64,000 bases of DNA from Crotalaria pallida (Eukaryota > Streptophyta > Magnoliopsida > Fabales > Fabaceae). The notes beneath the pieces were generated by a model. It was not told the origin of the DNA. It saw only the letters and a list, made by a program, of their open reading frames with translations, and did no database searches. Shown one piece after another: positions 21,580 to 30,915 of the stretch (position 1 is its first letter; each line of letters opens with the position of its first letter). The position numbers and the translations under genes were made by a program. The DNA lies in NCBI GenBank assembly GCA_037953625.1, contig CM075653.1:2914001-2978000 (forward strand), written 5' to 3'.

Positions 21580-21667
21580 TATATATATTTTTTCCTTTTC
21601 ATATCAAGGGCTATTAATATCTATACGGGCTAACTCAATTCTATACAAACACCTTATAAGTTAAGAG

Positions 21668-21916
21668 CTTAAGTCCTCAGCTCCCGTATTTTAGTCCCCA
21701 GCTCCCACTTTATTTTTTGATGGGGTTCAGTCGAAATATTTTTCGATATACCCGAGTCGAAAAATGTATTTTTTTTATTACTTTTCTATTAAAAAAATTA
21801 TTTTTAAAGTCGAAAAATATATTTTTTCGATTAGGGAATATCGAAAAATATTCTGACAAAATCCCATCTAACAAAATGGGAGTTGGAAACCAAAAAATGG
21901 ACCTAAAGACTAGTAC
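21668..21916. mobile_element. Palindromic MITE, CGAAAAATATTTTCG family, copy 1
   Basis: CTCCCGTATTTTAGTCCCC, GATGGGGTTCAGTCG and AAATATTTTTCGATAT at the left are mirrored by ATATCGAAAAATATTCTGAC, AAATCCCATC and GGACCTAAAGACTAG at the right. The second copy at 51,511-51,750 has the same plan. Confidence 0.65.
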
Positions 21917-22360
21917 TCATAAGTTGGAAGCTTAGGAGGCCAAACTTGATTAAATTTTGAGATCCCAAATTAGTTTTAGTTCCTCAAATAATTTTTTTTT
22001 TATAAAATATACTTTTTGTAAATATTATTTTTTAGCTTTTGTGCCTAGGACGTAAGGGAGACAACCAACGATTTGTCAAATTTTAACATATTCTAACCGC
22101 CTAAAGTGTCAATATTTTTGTTTCAATACTCTAAACCTGCTGGCATATCAGTATTTTTTGCAATTACGTTAAGTTGGTAGAATATTTTTATTTTTTCCTC
22201 CTATGCTAAATGGTTAACGTACTCAGTTAAAAATTTTGCTATTTCATAGGGTTAGCATGTTAAAAATAAAAACGTTATTCTCTAGCGTATTAGGCATAAA
22301 ATATAGAAAGAAATTTGTGGAAGATATTTTGATTTATTCCTTACAGAGAAGATAATAAAT
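21917..22360. other. AT-rich intergenic stretch; nothing recognised
   Basis: There is a loosely inverted pair of phrases near 22,085-22,270 (CGCCTAAAGTGTCAATATTTTTG and AAAAACGTTATTCTC). No gene or defined element can be supported. Confidence 0.4.
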
Positions 22361-22503
22361 GCACTGACAGTGCAAATATTTTTTACACTATCGGAATATC
22401 ATCCACCGTACCGTTGATGAGTTAGTAATAATTGACTTACAAATAAAAGTAATTCGTATGGATGGTGGGTGATGCACCGATAGTGTAAAAAACTTTACAC
22501 TAT
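22361..22503. mobile_element. Short MITE with TTTTTTACACTATCGG ends
   Basis: ATTTTTTACACTATCGG near 22,380 is mirrored by CCGATAGTGTAAAAAA near 22,476, and ATCATCCACC by GGTGGGTGAT. A partial second unit (CTTTACACTATGAATATATC) follows directly to about 22,625. A related copy with TTTACAATATCGGTGCA is at about 43,330-43,475. Confidence 0.55.
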
Positions 22504-22834
22504 GAATATATCATCTACTATCTATTTGTATTACTTTTATTTGTTAGTCAACCATTATCAACCTATAAAAAAAAATTATGTGATAACAGTATAAAAAAAA
22601 AACTTTACACTATGAATACACAAACTATGTTCTTATTTGGGAATCCATAACTAGGCTGCACTTTACTTAAAGAATGTCTGGGTGGTTGAAAGAAAACTTA
22701 TGGACACATTACGTGTCATTTATTTTGTGTGAATCGAGTTGTTGGATAGTATAAAACCAATCTATCCAGTTGTTGGATAGTATAAAACTAATCTTTCGAT
22801 AAGGAGAGGTTACTTAATTTGGTTGCCTCTGCTC

Positions 22835-23875
22835 ATGGTTGTCAAATTCGAGAGTCTACGTAGACTCGTTTTGCCTAGGTAAACTCGAGTCGTAAACTCG
22901 TTTCGCAAATTCGTACGAGTTTATCTAAAAAAAATTACATCTATATTGTAATGACCTGTGACCTATTAATAATCAATATTCATAATTTCAAATTTAATGC
23001 AATAACAAAATATGGTAAGATATTATTTGTTGATACTAATAAGTAATATCAGTTAATTTATCCATCAATATTCAAAATTCAAATTCAAAACATAATAAGA
23101 TAACATATCCGGTGTAATTTTAATTTCAAACTAACATAATAATGGTTCACAAAAAAAAATAATGAAAATTAATTATCAATTTCTAAGCAAGTGCTCTTTA
23201 GTCAAAGTAACACTTAAAAATACTGATGACAAAGTAAATGAGTTCTGATTTAAGGACAACATTAAAAAAGTAACACTGAAAATTGAAAAACGGAGAATGT
23301 ATTTTTGCATAAAGGTTAAAACTTAAAATGATTTCTATAAAGCTACTCATCTTTTCATAAAGGTCATAGCTCATAATCAAGCATTCATCAGATTATCATA
23401 CCAACTTAACGAAGAAGAAAACGGGAAAAACAAAAATAAAGGAATAAAGGGAGAAAGTCAGTAAACAATTACTAAATAAAGGGAGAAAGTTAGAAAGGCG
23501 TAAAGCGTGGGGTGTGGGTTGGGCAAGCGTGCGTGTGGCCGAAGGAGAAGAAATAAAGATTGAAGAAGTTTTTGAATGAGAAGGAGAAGATAAAACTAAT
23601 TTAAAAATTCTTTTACCCCAAAAGCGTGACAAATATGATAAAAATGACCTAGAAGATTTTTATTTGAAAAAAAAATTGAAAAACGATGTCGGATTGGACG
23701 TTTAGGGCTCAAAAATGCTAACTCTCTAACTCGGTCATAAACTCGCGAATTTACAAGAGTATACCAGTATCTACCCGAGTCTACCCGAGTCACTTCACTC
23801 CGAGTTTCAATTAGTTTCAACTCGTTTTTCATAGGTAGATTCGTAGATTCGTAGTTTCTAAGTATTAACACTAGT
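22835..23875. mobile_element. Longer AAACTCG-rich element, relative of 20,023-20,589
   Basis: It starts ATGGTTGTCAAATTCGAG with dense AACTCG words. It ends with about 170 bp of inverted words (CTCGGTCATAAACTCGCG, CTACCCGAGTCTACCCGAG, ATTCGTAGATTCGTAG) and TTAACACTAG. The middle 700 bp is AT-rich. Two minus-strand frames near 23.4-23.9 kb have no gene features. Non-autonomous; superfamily inferred from subterminal repeats. Confidence 0.5.
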
Positions 23876-24578
23876 TTCACTGAACCATATCACAAAATTG
23901 GTAGGATTAAGCTGAACAAAACTAAGAAATACAGTTTTTTATGATTTTATGGTTCGACCTGATCTCAATTTGTTTTATGGTCAAGTTCATGATTTCATAA
24001 TTTTTCAGATCACCCAGACCTAAAGGATTATTCTTTTTATTTTTTTTTTGGTGAAATTTTTTGGTTTTATTTTATTTACTGTGTTTTGATAATGCTGTTT
24101 TGGGTAGTTTCACAGGTTTTGAGGTCGAGAGGTGCTCAAATATTTGGGGCATAAGGCTGAAGGAATTGTTGGTATATATGTTCCTTTATATGCGTGAATT
24201 TGGAACGATTTTCTCGTGGTCCCGTATAGAGATACGTTACCACCAATGGTCCTTATGATTTACCTGCTACATCAGGTTGGAGGGCCAGCTTGTGAAGTTG
24301 TGAATATTACATTTTTGTCTTTTGTGTTTTGTTGGGCCTAGATATTAACCCAACAACAATGCAATAAAACTTCATACAATCCATGAGTCCATTAATTTCG
24401 TCCATACTCTGATTATGCATTTTTCATAAATTAAAAATTTATTTTTATTGTTCAAATCATTAATTTCCATATCACCATAAGAGCAAATTTGTCGTATTTT
24501 GTATGTAATAAATGCGGCAGTATTCAGTTTTAAATAATTAGCTTATGGTAATTTACAACTTCAATTGACAAATATATA
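23876..24578. other. Intergenic stretch with no gene assigned
   Basis: A forward frame of 65 codons at 24,061-24,258 has somewhat less biased composition than its surroundings (contains CSNIWGIRLKELLVYMF) but matches nothing I know. It is probably a worn element fragment or chance. Confidence 0.3.
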
Positions 24579-25000
24579 TTTCCTCCGGTCCTTTATATAA
24601 GACCTTTTTGAGATTTTTATTTTTATTCTATTTGTAAGATCTAATATCAATTTTCAATAGCATTTAATTACTTTTTTTCATAAACACTCTAATTAACTCA
24701 ATACTTTTTAAAGTTTCAATAATAACAAGGAAAATGCTAAAGAGTGCCTTAGGGCACTGGTTAAGAGAATAAAAGAGGTAATTTTATCTTAAAAAATGCT
24801 AAATTTAAAACATCGAGAACGAGTGGACATAGATTTTCAATGCAAGTTTTCCCTTAACGGATTCCTTAACCAATGCCATTAGGGCACTGGTTATTAGCAA
24901 TACCCTAATAACAATAGGGATAGTTTTGAAAAAGTATATGAAATTTTCACATTTCCAATGTCACTAACAAATTTAACTACTTTCCTTGATAAAATAGAAA
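24579..25000. mobile_element. Stowaway-like MITE split by a nested MITE
   Basis: The left end TTTCCTCCGGTCCTTTATAT and the interior TTTTCAATAGCATTTAATTAC match the 63.6-kb family. The sequence resumes after the nested element at 24,906 with GGGATAGTTTTGAAAAAGTAT. The right end is degraded. Confidence 0.55.
24729..24905. mobile_element. GCTAACAAGTG-type MITE with 9-bp target duplication
   Basis: The 177-bp element starts GGAAAATGCTAAAGAGTGCC and ends GGTTATTAGCAATACCC. It is flanked by TAATAACAA at 24,720-24,728 and 24,906-24,914. It belongs to the family at 14,710-14,892. Non-coding. Confidence 0.8.
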
Positions 25001-25116
25001 ACTTACAATTTAATTAAAAATTAATTTTGGACTAACCCCTTATTCCTATTTATCTGTCGTGTTTTAGAAGTTTAAAAAAGTAATAATTGACATTTTCTAT
25101 GACTAACCCCTATTCT

Positions 25117-25192
25117 TTTTTTTTCTTTTTTCTTTTTATATCATGCTTAAAGAACCCAATCATCTACCAACTGTACTAGGCCAGCTTGTTGG
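25117..25192 (-). mobile_element. SINE fragment, reverse orientation
   Basis: On the minus strand AAGCTGGCCTAGTACAGTTGG is box-A-like. On the plus strand the T-rich tail is at the left (25,117-25,139). Near-identical flanks TATGACTAACCC(C)TATTCT at 25,098-25,116 and 25,193-25,210 are the target duplication. The body is very short. Confidence 0.65.
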
Positions 25193-26645
25193 TATGACTA
25201 ACCCTATTCTATATATCCACAAAAGTAATTAAAAAAAAATAAAGATCATGGAGTGAGAAAAAGTATATTTTTTTATTAATTAGGTGGAGGTAAAGTAGTA
25301 AAAATAATAATTAATGTTGGTTTAGAAACATAGCTATGCAAGAGCAAATTTTTTTCGTGAAGAGGTATTTATATATTTTCTCCAATTTTAAGTATAAGGA
25401 AAAAAATAATTTCATACTTATTAATGAAACTAGTTGAGTGCATTTACTTTTTCAAAGTTAAAAAAATAAGGATATTGCTAACAAGTGCCCTTAGAGCATC
25501 TCCATCCCAAGTGCTTAGCACTTGGGATTCTGTGAAGAATCGAAATGAAGAACCAAAGTGGGATGGAGGGTGCTGACATGGAGGAGCTTGGCAAGCACAG
25601 CAGCTTCACCAAGCTCCGGTGCTCAAGCATGGCCCACCGTACGGAGAGACAGTGAGAAACAGTAAAAAAATTGAAACTAGCCGTTGCTCTTCTCTTCTTC
25701 TTCCTCTCATCAGTTCACTTGTGAGTGAAGGAAAAATTGATGTCGCCATTTCCAGAAGAAAGTAGAGAAGATGAAAATTGAAACAAATTTTTTTATAAAA
25801 ATTACATTAAAATAAACAATATGATCATCTTCCTCTTCGGTTCAAGAGAGAGGAAAAAAAATCTTCAACAAAAAATCACATAAAACCAGAACAGGGGAGG
25901 AATCAATATACAATTAATATACAATCAAAATGATTCTTACAAGAATCGAAATTTAAAATAAAAATTGCAAACTAAATGAGAAAGGGGAAGAACAAAACCC
26001 TAGATTCCTCTTCTTATTTCCAGATCAAGAATTGATGCTGCTCCAAGCACATGCAAGAAGGGAAATCGATGATCCAACCATGATGGAGGGGAAATCGACC
26101 TTCAACAGCTTTGAGAGCTCGAACCGTGAGGGAGTGATTGGCAGTGGTGAACCGAGGGAGCTTCGAACCGTGAGTGAGTGATTGGCGGTGGTGAACCAAA
26201 GGAGAAGAAGAACCGAAGGTTGGCGGTGAACCGAGGGAGAACCGAGAGAGAGAAGGTTGGCGGTGGAGATGGTGGATCATTGATGGAGGAATGAGAAGGT
26301 GGGTGGATCGTGTGTTGGCATGAGACAAGGTGCGTTGGTTATGGAGGAAGGAGAAGGTCGTTGATGGAGAGGAGGAAGGGGAGGAAGTGAGTGGAGGTAG
26401 TGTTGGACTGTTGGTTCTGAAGCTAGTTGAATTGATTCTAGCCATATGAATTGATTCTAGCCATATGAAATGAGTGGAGGAAGTGAGTGGATGTGCTTTC
26501 TTTTTCTTTATTAAAATTGGTTGAGACTAGCCTTTTGTTAAGACTTCACATTGAAGAGTACTTAAAATTATAATAGTTGAAAAGATTAATTAAAAATATA
26601 ACGTTGAGAGTAGTATGTAGAATATATTCGTTAGAATAATTCAAC

Positions 26646-26688
26646 TAGCCGTTTCTATCCGTTGCTGAAATTTTTGTTCTATAAATAT
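26646..26688 (+). promoter_or_regulatory. Putative ORF1 promoter: single TAGCCGTT and TATA box
   Basis: TAGCCGTT at 26,646-26,653 is followed by a second CCGTTG and a TATA-like CTATAAATAT at 26,679-26,688, about 55 bp before the ORF1 ATG. The octamer is the one that forms the array ahead of the transposase gene. Another single copy sits near the left end at 25,678-25,685. Confidence 0.5.
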
Positions 26689-26742
26689 GTATCAATTGTT
26701 TCAACAATTCACAATCAAAATTTCAATTTCTATCTTACCAAA

Positions 26743-27969
26743 ATGCATCCCAATCAAAATCCTTATAATGCTTACTTTAATTTTTTACAAAACCATTCAC
26801 CTCCCCCAAATAATAATTCCTCTCCAATTACTCCTAACACACAAGGTAGTAATTCAAACATTAGAAATTACCAAAATCCTCCCCGTTTCCCTAATCCACA
26901 TTATAATCCAAATTTTTACAACCATCCATTTCCTATGCCATATTACCAACACCCCATGTATCCACCATCACAAACCAACCTCACAATGGGTAATAATAGT
27001 GTTGAATTGATTGATGAAGAACCTGAAACATCGGGTAGGTCAATTTCTTCGTCGTAAGTACCAGCATTTTCAACTCAAGTCGGACTGGAGAATATTAATC
27101 TTGATGAAGAAGGAGGAGATGGAGCAACAGAGAGGACAAAAAGTCGAGAAAAATTCTCTCCAGATGAAGATATGTTACTCATTGAGGCATGGATAAACAT
27201 TTCAAAAGATTCGGTTGTTGGAGTTGATAAAAAATCAGCTAGTTTTTGGGGAAGAATTGAGAGCAATTACAACCAGTACCGTCAGGAGAAGTATTCTACA
27301 AGGAGAGTAGTCCAACTAAAATCACGATGGCATAGTTTGAATAGTGCAACACAGAAGTTTGCTGGATGCTACAAACAAGCCGTAGAAAAGAAGAAGAGTG
27401 GGAGCAATCATGATGACATAATGAAAAATGCATACAAGATTTATGCTCAAGACGAAGGCGGCAAGAAATTTGAGTATGAGCATTCTTGGCGTTTGTTGAA
27501 AGATGAACCAAAATGGGCTGCAGGTATGTTTCAATGTTCTTCAAAAAGAACAAAGATTTCTGCTTCTGGTGCATATTCGTCATCCTCTAACCCACCAACA
27601 CCAACAAGTTCCGAGTACAACCCAACATCGCCTACTTTGGAACGTCCGATTGGGTAAAAAGCTGCAAAAAGAAAGGCGAAAGCAAAGCAAGGTCAAACTT
27701 CGAATAATACCGATGTTGCAGAATTAAATGTCATTTTTCAAAAAAAAGTTGAAACCATGACAGATTTTAATCGTGCATTTGATGAGATGGTAAAGGTGCA
27801 GCAAGATAAGATTAAGATGGATGAGGATAGGATGAAGATGGATGCGGATAGGATGAAGATAAATGATTTGCTAATCCTCACCAAAGATACATCCGATATG
27901 AATGAGAGACAACCGAGAGATCATGAGGTGTTGTGCAACTTCATTAGGGAGAAATATGGCTTAGTTTAG
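26743..27969 (+). pseudogene. PIF/Harbinger ORF1, Myb/SANT DNA-binding protein, two nonsense mutations
   Basis: From the ATG at 26,743 one reading frame can be followed for 409 codons to the TAG at 27,967-27,969. It is broken by TAA at 27,055-27,057 and 27,655-27,657. The N-terminus is Asn/Pro/Tyr-rich. The Myb/SANT-like trihelix region (KFSPDEDMLLIEAWINIS, later RVVQLKSRWHSLNSATQKF) covers about residues 135-210. The C-terminus is a charged coiled coil with KMDEDRMKMDADRMK repeats and a KAAKRKAKAK basic patch, as in proteins annotated as NAM-associated or mislabelled glutathione S-transferase T3-like. In the superfamily this protein binds element ends and helps the transposase into the nucleus. 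The frame is otherwise undamaged, so the stops look recent. Confidence 0.88.
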
Positions 27970-28118
27970 TATCAACTTTATTAGTATCTTCAATTATGTT
28001 TTATGAATTATGTATTTTTATATTCAATTATGTTTTATGAATTATGAATATGAATTATGAATTATGTATTATCATCTTGTTTTATCAACTTGAATTATGA
28101 TTTATGATTTTTAAAAAC

Positions 28119-28243
28119 TAGCCGTTGTAAACTAGCCGTTGTAAAATAGCCGTTAAAAACTAGCCGTTGTAAACTAGCCGTTAAAAACTAGCCGTTAAAA
28201 AATAGCCGTTGTAAAATAGCCGTTGCAAACAAGCCTATATATA
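28119..28243 (+). promoter_or_regulatory. Eight TAGCCGTT sites at 14-bp pitch and a TATA box before the transposase gene
   Basis: TAGCCGTT starts at 28,119, 28,133, 28,147, 28,161, 28,175, 28,189, 28,203 and 28,217, every 14 bp. The linkers alternate between GTAAAC, GTAAAA and AAAAAC. A TATA box (CTATATATAC, 28,235-28,244) follows 11 bp after the last copy, and the transposase ATG is about 105 bp further on. The reverse, AACGGCTA with its 5' neighbours, matches 10 of 11 positions of the plant MSA element (YCYAACGGYYA) bound by MYB3R proteins. Function is inferred; the array is directly visible. Confidence 0.8.
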
Positions 28244-28349
28244 CTTCAGTCACTCTAATTCTTCTATCATCTTTCAACCTTCATCTTTCCAAAATTCTTC
28301 TTTTATCTCTCAAGTTATTATTTCATCTTTATTCTTTCCAATTCTTCTA

Positions 28350-29652
28350 ATGGACCATTCAGATCCTTTCAACCCTCAGTTTCAAACAACTCTCAAATGG
28401 TATATTGACAATGTTATTAACGACAATAGTGAAGAGGAAATGATGAGGATTATTATTGAAAGGCAAAGAGAGGAATAAGCTAGCAGCTCTACTAGGCGTA
28501 CCGGGAAAAGAAAGCACATAGAAAGGAACCGTGAAGAAGGACATACAAGATTGTTTAACGATTATTTCTCTGAACATCCGGTATACACGGATGAACAGTT
28601 TTGCCGAAGGTTCCGAATGCACAAGCATGTTTTCCTTCGCATTGTACAAGCCCTTGGGAGCATGATGAGTATTTTCAAATGACGGTGGATGTACGTGGTA
28701 GACAAAGCCTTTCACCACTTCAGAAATGCACTTCTGCTATTCGTATGTTGGCATATGCATCATCTGCTGACAGCCTTGATGATTATGTGAGAATGGGGGA
28801 GAGCACTTCAGTGAAATGCTTAGAGAGATTTACAAGCGGTGTGATCAAGATATTTGGGGAAGAATATCTAAGGAGGCCTACAACTGATGACATTCAGCGC
28901 TTGTTGCAAATAGGGAAAGATCGTGGTTTTCCAGGTATGTTGGGCAGCATAGATTGTTTGCATTGGGAGTGGAAAAATTGTCCAGTTGCATGGAAAGGTC
29001 AATTTTGTCGAGGTGATCATGAGAATCCTACAGTTATGCTTGAAGCAGTGACATCAAAGGACTTGTGGATTTGGCATGCATTCTTTGGGGTTGCTGGTTC
29101 AAACAACGACATTAATGTGCTGAATCAATCATCTGTCTTTAACGATATTCTACATGGTCGAGCTCCAGAGGTGAAGTACACTGTTAATGGAACTGAATAC
29201 AATTTGGGGTATTATTTAGCTGACGACATTTATCCGGAATGGGCTACATTTGTCAAGAGCATCCCAATGCCACAAGGAGAGAAGAGGCAATTTTTTGCCA
29301 AAAAGCAAGAAGGTGCTAGAAAGGATATCGAGCGAGCATTTGGAGTACTCCAAGCTCGATTCGCAATCGTACGTTACCCAGCTCGTCAATGGCAATTAGA
29401 TTCACTTGAGCGTATAATATATGCTTATATCATATTGTCGAGGATGAACGAGACACATATGGTGGTACATTGGATTATTCTGATGTTGGTAACGACACGG
29501 TGGAAGAATCTGATAATGCTCGTGACCATGATATTCAAGATTACTTGCAAAGGAGATTTGCTGTTCGCGATAGAGTAACCCATCACCAACTTCAAGCCGA
29601 TTTAGTAGAACATGTTTGGGAGCACCACAAGCGTATGAATGACCAAAATTGA
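28350..29652 (+). pseudogene. PIF/Harbinger DDE transposase (ALP1/HARBI1-like), broken
   Basis: The ATG at 28,350 opens a frame reading MDHSDPFNPQFQTTLKWYID, stopped by TAA at 28,476-28,478. The same frame continues to about 28,650, where a one-base shift is needed to enter the long open frame (to about 29,440). The catalytic residues look intact: D in GSIDCLHWEW near 28,950, D in SNNDINVL near 29,107 and E in KDIERAFGVLQ near 29,330. After IIL at 29,439 about 13 bp appear missing between two ATTG words, where relatives have HNMI. This shifts the frame, and the C-terminus (DTYGGTLDYSDVGNDTVEES to EHHKRMNDQN) continues in another frame to the TGA at 29,650. Homologous host proteins lack transposase activity, but the setting here is clearly a transposon. 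Confidence 0.9.
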
Positions 29653-30262
29653 AATTTTATTATATGTATTATTATTTATTTTTCATTTAAATTAATGTAT
29701 TTTTATTTTTTTTATGTAATTTAGTAAATTTAAATTATTGTTGTTGAATTATTGGTATTAATTGAATTACATTTTAATTTTTATTATAATATGTGATATT
29801 TAAATAATATGTAAAAAGTAATGTGGGGTAGGGTGTGGGGTTCATTCAAGAACCATGGTTGGGTTCTTTGGGATGGAGCAAAATTGTGTTAGAATTGCTT
29901 AGGATATGGGGAAGTGTGAGATAATATAAAAAATGCTGTGGGGACCACACAAGAACCAAAATTGGTTCTTTGGGATGGAGATGCTCTTAGAGCACTTGTT
30001 AAGCAACCAAGTATAGCATATAAGTATTGGAAAATGTAACTTTTGGGGTTTTCGAGAGACGAGATAATGTTGGAAAATGATATACTTGGTTGCTTAAGGG
30101 TACTTGTTAGCATTTGCTAAAAAATAACTACTTTAGGAAATTGTCATTGGAAATAAAACAAATTAAAAATTAAATGATACAAGAATTTTATAAAGATATG
30201 TTAAGAATGATTGTATTATGAATAAAAAAGTTAGTTAACTTTTACTTATATTTAACATCACT

Positions 30263-30826
30263 AATAAAATGTTTTTATATTTATATTTGAGTTGCACATT
30301 GGAAAGGAAATGAGGAACAAGAGACTAATTAATTTCATTTGTATACGTAACCCAATTTCAAAACTTAACACAAATATTTATTTACAACCAAGGGTAAAAA
30401 ATAATTATTTATGCTATTTTGAGTATTTTCTCTATTTATGAACATATAAATTATATCAAAATACGGTGGCCGTATTCATAAGAGATTTGAAGGTTAATCT
30501 GTAATCACTAACTACCGTTGATTCGTTTCCAGGCTGAGATCTACGTCCCCATGAGCAAAGGGACTACCGTTGTAGCATATATAAGTTTTGCTCTGCTGCC
30601 TTGGTTCTGCTTTTTTGGCCTCTCTTCTTTTCTGTTCGTCAGGGGTTGGAGAATTTTGGCTTCGTTTTAAGTTCTATGAAAATAAAATTACGTCAAATTC
30701 ATTTAGTATTAACAACTTATTCATGCACTTTTTATTGTATTTCATACTTTGATATTCATTAAAATTTATTAAAATAAATATGAAATTTAAATGTTTTTAA
30801 TTTTAAATAAATATGTAAGTAGATTA
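30263..30826. other. AT-rich spacer between the nest and the LINE
   Basis: No gene. A short GC-richer phrase near 30,520-30,640 (CTGAGATCTACGTCCCCATG, TTGGTTCTGCTTTTTTGG) is unassigned. The LINE target site starts at 30,827. Confidence 0.4.
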
Positions 30827-30915
30827 TTGAATCACTGTAATTTTATTTTATTTTTTTTGAAGGGATTGAATCACTGTATTTTTTTTCTTTTGACATTTAA
30901 ATAATGGGGATAATA

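Larger units (their letters stand above)
25494..29986 (+). mobile_element. PIF/Harbinger transposon, 4.5 kb, degraded
   Basis: The terminal inverted repeats are GAGCATCTCCATCCCAA and TTTGGGATGGAGATGCTC, and the 3-bp target duplication TTA lies at 25,491-25,493 and 29,987-29,989. These are diagnostic of the PIF/Harbinger/Tourist superfamily. It carries the two genes expected of an autonomous element in the same direction: ORF1 (Myb/SANT) and the DDE transposase. Both now contain stops or frameshifts. Near the right end the terminal word TTCTTTGGGATGGAG is present twice (29,863 and 29,966). The left 700 bp (25,735-26,450) contains GAACCGTGAG and GATTGGCGGTGGTGAACC repeats and a minus-strand frame of 143 codons that is only Ser/Pro/His-rich. 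Confidence 0.92.
25470..30118. mobile_element. Middle layer of the nest: GCTAACAAGTG-type MITE
   Basis: It starts GGATATTGCTAACAAGTGCC and ends GGTACTTGTTAGCATTTGCT. It is flanked by AAAAAATAA at 25,461-25,469 and 30,119-30,127, a 9-bp duplication. Without the Harbinger element it is about 150 bp. It belongs to the same family as 14,710-14,892. Confidence 0.75.
25365..30262. mobile_element. Outer layer of a three-level nest: Stowaway-like MITE
   Basis: The left part (25,365-25,469: CTCCAATTTTAAGTATAAGG, TAGTTGAGTGCATTTAC) and the right part (30,119-30,262: GAATAAAAAAGTTAGTTAAC, TTATATTTAACATC) together match the intact MITE at 19,003-19,265. The break is filled by two later insertions. Confidence 0.6.

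Noticed and set aside
24061..24258. 65-codon frame as a small gene
   Set aside because: No start context, domain or splice partners; length is compatible with chance.
26014..26445. Minus-strand 143-codon frame in the left part of the Harbinger element
   Set aside because: Ser/Pro/His/Thr-rich product of short internal repeats; no domain, and no such gene is expected in the family.
28119..28230. Regular short repeats that could suggest a CRISPR array
   Set aside because: The repeat is 8 bp with 6-bp linkers, in a plant transposon; there are no unique spacers of usable length and no cas genes.
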